Shown here one piece after another: positions 1-12,000 of a DNA stretch of 64,000 nt. How positions within the stretch are numbered: the stretch's first letter is position 1; each line of letters begins with the position of its first letter. Location: the NCBI RefSeq assembly GCF_964340395.1, contig NC_135568.1, forward strand, positions 9,014,276 through 9,078,275, in the 5' to 3' direction. The stretch comes from Glandiceps talaboti. Its lineage: Eukaryota; Hemichordata; Enteropneusta; Spengelidae. Made by a program: the position numbers and the translations under genes. Below the pieces are notes generated by a model, which worked only from the letters and a program-made list of their open reading frames with translations, did not search any database and had not been told where the DNA came from.

Positions 1-329
1 TATATTGATTAGTTTAAGATACTAGTGATTGGCAGTGAAATGGAATGATATACACACAATTGACTCGGCTTTAGAGCAAAATTCTATATCCAAACAATTA
101 TACCCTTTAGACATAATATAATATTATTTCCAATATTCCTTTATTGTATTCATCGTTTCACTTTGTTTATGTAATTTTATTGAAAATGAATTTTATGGCT
201 GTCATAAAAATCTACATGTACCAACATAATTTTGAGACAATAGTGCATACTTGACTAATTTCTTCACTGCTGACTCATTGTTTTAAAGCAATGCAATCCT
301 ATAGTCTCATGGCGGTCACTTTTTTGCAG
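1..329. other. AT-rich non-coding sequence, probable intron end
   Basis: No coding region is visible. The last part (about 260-329) looks like the 3' end of an intron: a branch-point-like CTGAC word near 270 and a pyrimidine run ending in TTTTTTGCAG at 329. Confidence 0.3.
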
Positions 330-430
330 CCGAGAAGATTTCTAAAACATACATTCCTCCAGGAGTTCAGGAAGGAGTGCAATTTACCAGACGTCAACAG
401 AAAAGTGATTCTGCTGGATGTTGCAGTTGA
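330..430 (+). CDS. Possible terminal coding exon of an upstream gene (C-terminus ending GCCS)
   Basis: A good acceptor (pyrimidine run plus GCAG, ending at 329) is followed by an open frame entered with two bases of a split codon. It encodes about 33 residues (starting AEKISKTYIPPG if the split codon is completed by G) and stops at TGA 428-430. The end, SAGCCS, resembles the paired-cysteine prenylation tails of Rab-type small GTPases. That resemblance is weak and the family is not identified. All other exons would lie left of the window. A different frame of the same stretch is open to 560 but runs into a MITE, so it is less likely to be the real one. Confidence 0.33.
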
Positions 431-504
431 ATTTAATTGTGTCATTCCAACAATAAGTATAAACAAGAACAATCCTGTTTTCCAACTAGGTTCTGAATCA
501 AGAC

Positions 505-640
505 TTAAAGTGGCAAAATGGATGGGGATTGGATATTTATTTTTGATTTTTGATTTATAAAATATGCAGTTTTATCATGGCTTCCTACTTCAAAAGTCAA
601 TGTGTGATTTTCGATGAGATATGTTGCTTTAATTGCAAGT
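505..640 (+). mobile_element. Half copy of the CCATATGG foldback MITE family
   Basis: TTAAAGTGG...GGATGG, the TTTTGATTTATAAAA block and the words TTTTATCATGGCTTCCTACTT match the left arm of the full palindromic copies at 38023-38356, 32978-33330 and 55285-55645. The right arm is missing or unrecognisable. Confidence 0.6.
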
Positions 641-779
641 GAGAAATAAGCATAAGGTGAAGGAATTGGCAACTTATATATTGAGTAAGTTAATAATCAG
701 TTTGGTTAGATCTCTTGATTGGTTGATTCAATTATTGGTTGGTTAGTTGGTTGATTCAATTCTCAACACATGTTTGGAT

Positions 780-1440
780 GTCTTGATTTCGTCTGTTTAT
801 TGGTTGATTTAGCAATCAACAGGTGGTTAGATCGCTTGATTGGTTGGATTAATAATCAACAGGTGGTTAGATCTCTTTATTGGTTGGATTAATAATCAAC
901 AGGTGGTTAGATCTTTTGATTGGTTGGATTAATAATCAACAGGTGGTTAGATCTCTTGATTGGTTGGATTAATAATCAACAGGTGGTTAGATCTCTTGAT
1001 TGGTTGGATTAATAATCAACAGGTGGTTAGATCTCTTGATTGGTTGGATTAATAATCAACAGGTGGTTAGATCTCTTGATTGGTTGGATTAATAATCAAC
1101 AGGTGGTTAGATCTCTTTATTGGTTGGATTAATAATCAACAGGTGGTTAGATCTTTTGATTGGTTGGATTAATAATCAACAGGTGGTTAGATCTTTTGAT
1201 TGGTTGGATTAATAATCAACAGGTGGTTAGATCTCTTGATTGGTTGGATTAATAATCAACAGGTGGTTAGATCTCTTGATTGGTTGGATTAATAATCAAC
1301 AGGTGGTTAGATCTCTTGATTGGTTGGATTAATAATCAACAGGTGGTTAGATCTCTTGATTGGTTGGATTAGCAATCAACAGGTGGTTAGATCTTTTGAT
1401 TGGTTGGATTAGCAATCAACAGGTGGTTAGATCTCTTGAT
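780..1440. repeat. 40-bp minisatellite, about 16 copies
   Basis: The unit contains TTGGTTGGATTAATAATCAA and AGGTGGTTAGATCTCTT. Copies are nearly identical in the centre and degrade at both edges. The flanks (700-780 and 1440-1560) carry looser TTGGTTGAT and GGTGGGTGGG derivatives. Confidence 0.95.
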
Positions 1441-1604
1441 TGATCGAGTGATATCTCTCTGTCCCACTCTCTGTATAGGTAGGTGGGTGGGTGGGTGGGT
1501 GGGTGGATAGGGTAGTGTTGGGTAAGATAGGGTAGGTAAGGTATGGTGGATAGCTGGTGGGTAAAAAAATAATTGTGTTTCCGATAACATGACTTTAGAA
1601 AATA

Positions 1605-1970
1605 GGGTAGGTCTATGGAAGCCGTTCAAGCCAAAAGTATTTTTTTCATTTTAGCTATAGTATTTTATATTTTTCGTAAAAAAAATTGGAAATGTTTTTT
1701 TTAAAGATTAAAAGAATGAAATAAAATAACTTTAACAAAAAATATTTTTTGACTTTCAATTGTATATAATCCTTACAAAAATTCTGGTTTGACGAAAAAT
1801 AAAACAATATTCTCAAATAAATGAAAACTTATTTCAATTAAAATAATGTGAACATGGAATAAAAGTACATAAACGGTTAAGATTAATTTGTAAGTACGAA
1901 AAATCTAAAATACTACAGCTAAAAATAAAATAATACTTTTGGCCTGAACGGCTTCCCATATAGGTCGACA
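1605..1970. mobile_element. Foldback MITE with GGAAGCCGTTCA termini
   Basis: GGAAGCCGTTCAAGCCAAAA at 1617 is matched in reverse complement by TTTTGGCCTGAACGGCTTCC ending at 1957. Inner words also pair (TTAGCTATAGTATTTTATAT against CTAAAATACTACAGCTAA). The flanks TAGGTCTAT and ATATAGGTC suggest that the inverted repeat extends a few bases further. No coding capacity; AT-rich interior. Confidence 0.75.
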
Positions 1971-2230
1971 TTTTATTTCAAAATTATTTATTTTATTTTA
2001 TTTTCTTTTAATTTTCATTTATCTTTTTAATTATTTTTATTTTTGAAAAATGTTGCTTCGACCCAAAACCAAATAATACTTAATCTGTGATAGTTTGATG
2101 AAATATGTACAGGCAACAGAAAACAGACTTACAAGAATGTTAAGACAAAAAAATTAGCCTTCTTTTTGTTTTAAATGTTTAGAAAATGTTAATGATCGAT
2201 TGCTTAAACTAGTATCAAATGGGTTATTGG

Positions 2231-2369
2231 ATACATACATACATACATACATACATACATAGCTAGCTAGCTAGCTAGCTAGCTAGATAGATAGATAGAT
2301 AGATGGATGGATGGATGGATGGATGGATGGATGGATGGATGGATGGATGGATGGATGGATGGATGGATG

Positions 2370-2429
<60 letters not shown>

Positions 2430-2776
2430 CTGGTAGATGGATGGATAGATGGATGGATAGATGGATATATAGATAGATACTGGTAGATGGATGGATAGAT
2501 GGATGGATGGATGGATAGATAGATAGATAGATAGATGGATGGATGGATAGATAGATGGATAGATAGATGGATAGATAGATAGATAGATAGATGGATGGAT
2601 AGATGGATAGATAGATAGATGGATGGATAGATAGATAGATAGATAGAAGGATGGATAGATAGATAGATAGATGGATAGATATAGATAGATGATGGATAGA
2701 TGGATAGATAGATAGATGGATGGATAGATGGATAGATAGATAGATGGATGGATAGATGGATAGATAGATAGATACT
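2231..2776. repeat. Tetranucleotide microsatellite (ATAC, AGCT, GATA/GATG)
   Basis: ATAC and AGCT runs lead into about 500 bp of GATA/GATG repeats. Long frames on the other strand (poly Ser-Ile-Tyr-Leu) are repeat artefacts. Confidence 0.97.
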
Positions 2777-3012
2777 GTACACAGGGTAATTATTTGCGCA
2801 TTTTTAATTTCGCGCAATTTCGCACTCGATTGTGAGCGCGAAATTAAATCTGCACAGATGTACTTGTGTGTGCCCTCATGTGGCAATTATTTAACTTTCT
2901 TTTTTGTTACAATCACTCCGTATACAACCACACACGTAAACACACTGACACACGAGTTTTCAGGCAACACCCGATAAAGTATTTGCAACGAAGTTTTACA
3001 ACCCAGGACGTG

Positions 3013-3138
3013 GATCGATAGATGGATAGATGGATAGATAGATAGATAGATAGATGGATGGATGGATAGATGGATGGATGGATAGATGGATAGATAGATA
3101 GATACTGATAGATGGATGGATAGATGGATGGATGGAGG
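3013..3138. repeat. GATA/GATG microsatellite, second block
   Basis: Same GATA/GATG motif as the block ending at 2776, separated by about 240 bp of unique sequence. The two were probably one tract, split by an insertion or by independent growth. Confidence 0.95.
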
Positions 3139-3574
3139 GACGGACAGCAGACAGGTAGATACACTCACCTATACTTCAACCAAAACACACGGAATATTCC
3201 TTATTTGTAAATTGATGAAATAGACATTTGTGCTCGATTTATTCATATATTTACATGGAGATATACAGTTAACATGGAGGTATTTACTTCTGTATAAATA
3301 AATATACAGAGAAAGAAAGAATACAATTTCAGATGTTTATGTATTTTATTGATATAGTCTAAGGTGAAGATCAACTATATATCTTTTTTTTTGGTAATAT
3401 AAACTAGACACTTATGTTTAGAAACATTACAAGTGAAATATCTCTTGCATACATATCTTTTGATTTCTAGGGCCCAATTGCATTTCATTGATAAGTTTTA
3501 ATTCCTGTTTGTAATGTGTAGTTAGGTTAGAATTAAAGTTGCTGTATGCATATCAACTGGATATTTATTTTGTA

Positions 3575-3840
3575 ATTTTTGATAATGGTAATGGTAGTTT
3601 GTACATAGCACTTTTCCACTCTGTACTCAGACCGCTTTAAAATTATTACCCTTAGTATGGACCTATAACAGCACAATTCCCCTTTACACTTCCTCAACTC
3701 CCTGGGGAACATACAGGCCATTGCACAGACTGTAAGAACATAGGATTATAACATTCACATAGCAACCGCTATCCTACCATGTCCCCAATTATACAGCTGG
3801 TTTGACTGGAGCACAATCGTGGTTCAAATCAAGAGGTAAT
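3575..3840 (-). mobile_element. Truncated SINE copy (family A)
   Basis: Shares ordered blocks with 10725-11053, 25265-25660 and 43760-43925: a near CACTTT..AAATTATTACCC block, AGCACAAT..CCCTT, CTCAACTCCCTGGGGAACATACA, CATAGGATTA, and ACAGCTGGTTTGACTGGAGCACA. The tRNA-like head expected at its right end is missing. Confidence 0.65.
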
Positions 3841-3913
3841 AAGAATCACTATGTGATAGCCAATTTACAACTGGTAACCCTGGTAACCCTGGTAACCCTG
3901 GAAACCCCAGATA

Positions 3914-4252
3914 TTAAAGTGACACAAGCTGAGGATTTTAGTTACATTAAATCTCAATTAAATATTTGCATATAGTATTCAAATTATTGTCGACACATGA
4001 CTTCTATTAATATTACATCTTTTGGCATTGGTAGAACAGTTGATTGCATAGTTGGGATTTCCTTGACAGATTTTTTGCATGGATAAAAATTGTCATCTGA
4101 TCTATTACAAGTCATATCTTAAAACCAGGTTTGAGTTCAGTCAATTGTAATTGGTGATATAGCATGCTTCAGTAAGTAGAAGACTGAGTACTTTCTGAAT
4201 GTGTGCCAAAATTACACATCGAATCATGTAAATTCAGCTTGTTCCCCTTTAA
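3914..4252. mobile_element. MITE with TTAA flanks, copy 1
   Basis: TTAA at 3914-3917 followed by AGTGACACAAGCTGAG; the right end reads TTCAGCTTGTTCCCCT followed by TTAA at 4249-4252. The termini match the better-preserved copy at 7765-8202. TTAA duplication is typical of piggyBac-type transposition; no transposase is present. Confidence 0.65.
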
Positions 4253-5160
4253 GGCTATTCACAATCACATGGTCTCGAAATCAGTCGTATTTGTGTTTGT
4301 TACAGTTTAACAATTTCCCTGTGTACATTATCCCCTTAAAGGTTGATAACATACATTTAGGCTGTAATACATAGACTTACTAAAGAAATCAAGTCTTGAA
4401 AGGGTTGCCCTTTAGAAATAGTGTCATTAATTATTCCAAAGGTGGGGAAATGACACTTATTTATACAACAAGCTGTCATAGGATTTGACCCAGAATCAAC
4501 AATGGCTGTCTAGTATATGATGCATATGCACAGATTGTCTGAAGGCAAATTATGTATGTCAGTAAATTTTTTTTTGAACATTTAACAGTTTTCTTGGGAT
4601 GTATTAAAGCAATGTCATAGTCTAATTTTTTGTCCAAAATTTGAGCAAATCTGTCCTAGTACTCAGAAAAGTTGGGGGCAAACTGTGCCATTTATTGACA
4701 CTCTTTGAAATTCATCATTAAGGTATATCACAAAATAAACATTGACTACTACTCACACATTACACACATACAAATTAATTTACAATGTAAATAAAATATG
4801 TCAAAAGATGTTTCATTTAACAATAGTTTTATTGCAAGAAATGTCATGGTACAATTCAATTTTTCATACCTTTGAGTCAATTTTAATGTGTTAGAAAAGT
4901 AAATTAAAGAATTATCTCAAAACAAGTTAACATCACATTTGTTTCAATCAACCTTTTCAATGCTTGAAAACTGTCAAAATTGTCAACTTGACTTTGATAT
5001 CTCTTCTTCTGGGTATCAATATTCAATGAAACATAATATCACTGTTTTAGATTTATTAATATTCATATGGTTTTATATGTCATTTCAAAATTTAGCTAAT
5101 ATTCAAACACAAATTTACTGAACAAAACTGAATCTTCAACTGTATGTTGTGACAGGGGCC
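4253..5160. other. Non-coding AT-rich sequence
   Basis: Only a short 60-codon chance frame is seen (4939-5121), with no supporting splice sites or recognisable protein. Nothing else was identified. Confidence 0.5.
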
Positions 5161-5430
5161 TAGGGGTGAACAAATCATTTTGTGAACTAGTGGTCTCCGG
5201 ACCAGTGCCTTAAAAAATCCAGTGGTCCTGCTGAAAGAATTAGTGGTCCCAGGTCCTGCTAATGTGAAACATTAAATCTTACCTATGAATCTGTATATTC
5301 AGATGACTTTTTAACATAGTTATTAACAGTAAGGTACTGGTCTGATGGACCAGACAAGGTAAAATTTGCATGGTCCACCAAAAAAATCGATAGTCCCGGA
5401 CCCAGGACCAGTGGATTTGTTCACCTCTGT
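5161..5430. mobile_element. Foldback element with GGTGAACAAATC termini
   Basis: GGGGTGAACAAATCA near 5164 is answered by GATTTGTTCACC ending about 5426. Internal words pair too (AGTGGTCTCCGGACCAGTG against CCCGGACCCAGGACCAGTGG, partly direct and partly inverted). Non-coding, MITE-like. Confidence 0.6.
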
Positions 5431-7238
5431 AAATGTGATATTGGACATTCAATCCAGTTGTAATTACTTTATTACCATATCCACAAACAAGTTACTTGTC
5501 TGTGTCATATCACACACATTTTTAGTGACAAAATTAAGAATGCTTCTTGGAGGTGAGTAACCTTCACAATGGTCTTAAAACCCTTACACTGTACAACGGA
5601 CCAGTAAATTTGTTTGTATCATGTAGTTCCTATGACACTAAGAAGACTACAGTAAAACATACATGTATAAAAATTGCTTGGATTTTCATACCTCAGTTGC
5701 TTTTTATACTCTTTTCTTAACCTGTATGATTTCAAATGAAATTTAATCATTTTTATATCAGAAATGATAACTTTGCCATGAAATAAAACATGTATGACCT
5801 TTTTTTTTCAACATTGTCTCTCCTAGCTGTTGCATGGAAATATTAGAATGTCTGGTGTTCATCTGTATATGGAACCACCATCTTAGATTCGTGTATCATA
5901 CATTTGCTGCCATGGTGACAGAATACAACAAACAAAAACACAACAACCATAAACAAGTTTCTTAATTTCAGTGTATGTGATGCCACGGTAGAAAACAAGA
6001 AAACAATAACTTGTATTTGCAAATAATTCATCAAGCAAACACTTCAGTTCAGTTCTTTATGTAGTAAAATTTACCTTAGATATTAGTCTGTAAGGTGTAT
6101 ATGGCATGATGGCTCACTGAGCAGGCCTGTGAGGGCAGTATTCAACTCAAGTGTATTTTACAGTCTATCTGTCATGGGTATGCTCTCATGGTCATGAAAC
6201 TTATGCTAGTGACATTCTTGACATTTATATCTGGTTTAATATTGTCTTTGTATTTCTACACTGGATTTCACTTAGCTGGATCAATGTAGCAAAAGTTTTT
6301 TCCATGGAAATAACTCTCAGTAATATACTAGCTGTACATACATTATGCAAAATGTCTTCCATGGTCAACATTTTAGATGGGAGCGTCTTCAGAATAATGT
6401 GACAGTTTCTCGCACAGAGTGAAATATTTCTATTTTCAGCTGTTGTGATACGATATCAACAACAGTACACTGAATGTTGTATACCTGTGGCCTGCCCCTT
6501 GAGTTATACAGTTACAGGTATAGTGTCCAATTTCCCCTTTGCACTGACTTGGCCAAAATAAAGTGTGTCTAATATGTCATTTTGCTGAATGTTTCATGTG
6601 CCAAAATATAGAATTTCACAGTATCTGCATAACTATTTGTCTGATGTGTGACAATGCCAGCATATTTTAATTATATCATGCCCTACGTCAGGTCATCGGA
6701 CTTAGTTAGTGTATGTTATGTAAATATCATGTGTCAAGGTTGTTGACCTGGTAGCAAAAACACATCTAGTTCCATTTCAATTTTACTGTAATACAGATTG
6801 AGATGAGTATGCAGTCAGGCACAAACAAACAAACAAACAAAAATGTCAAAGGTGAGAGGTCAAAATAAAATTCTTCTAATATGAACAATACAGATATGGC
6901 CTGTTCAGAGCAAGTTTAGAGATAAAACAATCATATTAATAGATTAGCCTGAACACACAAAGTCCAAATATATACTGTATGACTATTAAAAAACATAATA
7001 TGAAATCCAATCATTTCTAAAGACACTGACTTATATACATTACATTGCACTCAATCCTTGGGGTGTCTTAATACAATGTGGGTTCTATTTTGTCATGTCT
7101 ATCTGTTGATAGTACAGCCAATGTTAAGTGGAATACACTTGGTTTCACTGTATATCATTCACAGATTTTCAAAATCCTTCCGCATAATGTATAAATCAGT
7201 CATCTCACCATGGTTTTAGTCATTCATAATTTCTCTCA

Positions 7239-7239
<1 letters not shown>
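5431..7239. other. Non-coding sequence, nothing recognised
   Basis: Short frames at 5843-6034 (-) and 6151-6402 (+) have no recognisable protein and no convincing splice context. A short AAAC repeat lies at about 6822-6841. Confidence 0.45.
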
Positions 7240-7293
<54 letters not shown>

Positions 7294-7375
7294 CATGTGC
7301 GTGTGTGTATGTATGTATGTATGTATGTATGTATGTATGTATGTATGTATGTATGTATGTATGTATGTATGTATT
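7240..7375. repeat. TG and ATGT microsatellite
   Basis: (TG)n at 7242-7291 followed by (TATG)n to about 7372. Confidence 0.97.
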
Positions 7376-7764
7376 TGTTGTTATGTGTGACAATTAGTGG
7401 CATTTACAAGAATTTTAAAATTTGCACAAATTATCGTTCATTATTATTCTATAATTGTATGTAAATTAAACTACATATTTCATTCTCAATTTCAAAGAAT
7501 GATAATATTACGCCATATAAAGTAGAATTTAATGTCCTACTATGTAAATTACAATAATGCAACATTTTGCAGTCACAAAATATTTACTGAATCCTACACA
7601 CTAATGTGATTACATCTTGAAAAATAAACATCACACGATTAAATTCCAAAATATTTAAAGAAATCTCAAACTTCACCTGCAATATATCATATTTTTGCAG
7701 TAATTTTCTAGCAATTGCTAATTATTCACAATTTCAGGTCCATTTGATAAAATATAATCTAGTC

Positions 7765-8202
7765 TTAAAGGGGTACAAGCTGAGTTCATGTGTTTTGCGA
7801 TGTAATTTTTGTTGCGTCAGTGCAGTAAGGTCGTATCTGCCAATATAATTGCATAACAGATATGACCTTTCTGCACTGACATGATGATTTAAACGGTACT
7901 TGCAATATTCTAGATGTACTTTCTGAAGCATTCTCAAACCATTACTTGCAATTGACTACACTCAAACCCAGTAATGGATATAACTTATAAATAATCTGAT
8001 GACATCATTTATTATGCAAATAAGAAATGTTGAGGAAATCCCAATTATACAAACAACAGTTGTAACGATGTTGAAAGAAAATTGTAACATCATAGAAAGC
8101 ATACATTGACATTAATATTACACTAAAATAGTTTAATCAAGGTTTTATCAAAGTATTTTCACTTGAGTAAAATGTATATAAATACAGCTTGTACCCCTTT
8201 AA
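7765..8202. mobile_element. MITE with TTAA flanks, copy 2 (intact ends)
   Basis: TTAAAGGGGTACAAGCTG at 7765 is the inverted complement of CAGCTTGTACCCCTTTAA ending at 8202, so the ends are an exact inverted pair with TTAA on both sides. The 438-bp element is non-coding and has an internal short foldback (ATATGACCTTTCTGCACTGAC against GTCAGTGCAGTAAGGTCGTAT, 7816-7880). piggyBac-like mobilisation is an inference from the TTAA. Confidence 0.78.
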
Positions 8203-9093
8203 TGCTTAAAGCAATAGTTTCTATATATCAAGTAGAGACACAAAATTTGAACCACCAGGAATTAGCTCAGTTCCCCTGTGATCATTTATGTCATGTCAGT
8301 CCATTCTCTAAAACCTTGTCATGGAAATAGTCGACTATACTGTCAATTTGTCATGGCCGAATCAACTTTAAAGGTACACTAGCGACAACCAGAATATTTT
8401 TGAAAATGCGTTGTTATGGAAATGACGACTTACTCGTAACATCGTACCCCCTGCAGAGTAGTGAATCACTCAAATGTATTTGTGTAAATGTAAACATTTT
8501 ATTCTACAGAGATCCACTCAAATTGATTTTAGGGCATACCCTAAAATCAGCACTCTCAATGAGATTGTGATTTCAACTTGCTACTTTACTACTTTATGAT
8601 AAAATCAACCGCTAATTACCACATACAATGTCTTATTATTGATGTTTTAACTATTTTCAGAGAATATATGGCTGTTTGTCTGATCCATAAAATAATTCTC
8701 CAGTAGTACATACATAGTGAAGCTTTAACTTTAATATATCAGTCTACATATATAAGTGACAAAAACACTGAGATCAAATTTGTTTAAAATTTCTTATATA
8801 AACAATTAAAATGCACTATTTATTACGAAACAGTAAAAAAAAAATACATATTCATTTTTATTTAATTATAGTTTCATTTTGGAAACTGTTGTCTCGCAGA
8901 GCTAAGACAAAAGAATGAATTATGGTCCTATGACATCTATGTGGATAATGACTAATGCAATTAACACTAATGCAATGATCGAGGATTTAGATGCAAGACG
9001 TCACATATTAAACACTGTAACTATGTGATATGATTCTGGACGTTTTCGTTTGCCATTATCAAGCAGTCTGTTTGTCAGTTTTCCTGATACAAT
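8203..9093 (-). other. 3' UTR side of the PP2C-like gene and non-coding sequence
   Basis: On the minus strand AATAAA-type signals (TTTATT on +) occur at 8857-8862 and 8819-8824, giving a likely 3' UTR of roughly 240-280 bases below the stop at 9094. The remainder (8203 to about 8790) shows no gene. Confidence 0.45.
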
Positions 9094-12000
9094 CTAGAAT
9101 TTTAATTTGCTCCCAGGGAGAAGAATTACCATGGCTGTTACATTATCCTTAGAACCGGCTAATAGTGCAGCGTGTACTAATCTCTCACTCATAGCTTTCG
9201 CTACATTACAGAAGATTTCATTTTTGAGAGGTGGCTCAGATAGCCGAGACTGCATATAGATGGAATGTAATTCTGTTAAAGTTTCTACATCGGCTTCATG
9301 GCCATCATCATCTTCATCATCACCATGGGAACCAAATGATACCTGGCTTCCAACCTCTGTCTGTAAATCATCAGGCAGTCCTAGTCTGTCATGCCTACTA
9401 CTAGGACTGCTAAAACTAGCTCTGTCATCATCGTCTTCTCCATTTTGAGTTTTGTTGTCATGGTGACCCACAGCGTCTGCTTGTCCATTTTTCTGTGTCT
9501 CATCAAAATCATCAATTTTGGCACTTTCTTTGTCATCATCCTTTGAGCTTCGACCATCTCCATTCCTCTCTCCATCTTTCGTCTCCTCCTCTTTTCCTTC
9601 TCTTTGCTCCATGTTTTCATTTTCTCTCTTGTCACGTCCCATCAATACTTTATCCACAGGTGCCATCCTGTGTTCTGGTGATTCCCTGATTTCCTCCAGC
9701 ATTCCAGTCCTGGACAGAGGTGGTAGAATACTCGGGGTTCTCCTTGGAGGTGGTGTTATCTGACCATTTCCAGGGTAGCCATTTTCTATATCTTCACCTT
9801 TGCCCTCACTCATAGCTTCCATACCGTCCCCTGTATACAGTGATGGCGTCAGAGTACTTGCCACTTCACTACGTTCTCTTGAAAATAACACTTCTAAGTC
9901 TTTCCTATCACTAGACTTGGACGCACTCTTTGCACTGGAGGGCATATTTTTCAGTAACGTGACTGCTTCATCATCTGACAGCACTTCCCAAACTCCATTA
10001 TTTGCTAATATCAGAAACTCTGCATACTGATCGATGACAACGCTAGTTGTGTACGGCTCACAGATAACAGCTTTCTTCAACTGTGGATCACCATGGTTAC
10101 CGAGTCCACGAGTGGTATCTAGGACACCATTAATCCTGGACCCTTTATCACTTTCTGCAATGTTAGCACCAGTCTTAAGTACTCGGCTCTGTTCGCTACG
10201 ACTGTTTGGTGTGTGGTCACGTGTTAAGCGGTATGCTTTCCCATCACGGCACAAAACACCATGAATATTACCTGTAAGATACAATTTTTAAAAACATTTT
10301 AATAACACTAAATAATACTTGTAGCACTGTTTTATGTCAATTACCAAGTCAGACTTTCAAACCATTATTTTGTTGAAGTTTAAAATAATTTTCAGAGCAC
10401 TTGAGCACTCTTAACATAAACTTGATAATTTGAAATCTGGTCTGTGTATATCTTTTGAGTTAAAAAAAATAAAGAACTTCCTCAAATCACAAAATAATCA
10501 TTTGAAATATACTAAAATAAACAGGAACTTTATACCTCTTGAGACAATGGTCAAGAAATTGGCCCTCCAATAGCTTGCTATGTCTGAAACTGGGAATTTA
10601 GTTGACACTAGCATGTACAATGAATACATACCCCCTCCCCACTAAATTTAGTTGCTGAAATACAATGTACTTTAATTGTACAATCTAGTCAAATTGTTGT
10701 ACGAGAAAATGATTTTACACAGTGCTTGAGCTTTGTGTTCAAACCCTTCTCTAACAATATTAAACCATTACCCCTGGCACAGACCAATAAAAGCACAATG
10801 GCCCATTAAATTTCATTAGCTGCTCAAGGGTGCATACAATTTATTGCATTTGCTGGAAACGTATTGGATTAATCTTTCACCTAGCAACATCCATCATACC
10901 CGGTCGCCATTTGTACAGCTGGGTTGACTGGAATACACTCGTGCTTCAAAAACAATGACTTTTTTTTTTAGGCAATTTCAGAAACAGTGGTGACGGCTTG
11001 TACTAGGAACTTGTAGATTCCAAGCAGGTTACTCTTACTAGACCATCATGACGCCACATGTATAAATTATGCCAAGTGATATAACTTGTAGTACAATTTA
11101 CAACCCTATAAAAACCTTATTTGTACCAGTACATGTATCTCTACTGTACAAAATGGTTTGATGAGAGTTCCACATCAACTGTACACCCACACACCACAGT
11201 ACATTAAATTTGACTGTAACAGTAACCTGTCATAAAACTTACTAGTAACCCATAACAACGTACACACAATATATGTTGTACCTGTTCAAGCATGTTTTCT
11301 AAACTTGCAAGAGCTTTATGACAAATCAATTGTTCTTACGTTTTCCTTTTCAACTTATCTATAAATTTGGTGACTATTAACTTATATTTCTACAGTTTGT
11401 GTATTTTTCAGACAAAAAAAACATTATTTCTGATAATCAATCCTTTGAAATATGATAATTTCATTCTGTTTCTTATTGCTGGCAAGTTTGTCTGACAGAT
11501 TATTTTTCCATTTTCTGTTTTGTAAAGGTAACACTTTTAACCATAATATTGGATTTTTTCTAAATATATTTAAAAAAAAATCAAATGGTCTAATCTCAAA
11601 TATGGTAGAGAATGTCCAAAACATACCTGCATTGGCAATATGTATGACACCTTTTTCTACTGGTGGCTGTACTTGTTTTGGTTTTCTATCAGAGCATTCA
11701 TCATCACTGTCACCATCCATATTTTCTTTGTCAATTTCACAGCACTCTTCATCTGCCGTCATTTTTGTATTTTGAATCACACACGTCAGAGCTGAACACC
11801 CGCTCCACCGCACTCGTGATCTTTCATCCTGTCCCAACGTCAACATCTCATCTGTTTTCCGATACGCTCGCCTGAAAGCGTGTCCCATTTTCTCAGCGAA
11901 AGGATCCTTTGGTCGTTTCTTTTTGTTAGATTTAGTTGGACTTGAGGGTTCGCTCGTGGTCAGTTTCTGTAAATTTTCTTCACACGTGTGCATTATCTGT

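Noticed and set aside
770-1440. CRISPR-like regular repeat
   Set aside because: Units are contiguous and lack unique spacers; the sequence context is an animal nuclear genome.
2275-3168. Long minus-strand frames rich in Ser, Ile, Tyr and Leu
   Set aside because: They are read-through of GATA/GATG microsatellites, open in several frames, with no unique sequence.
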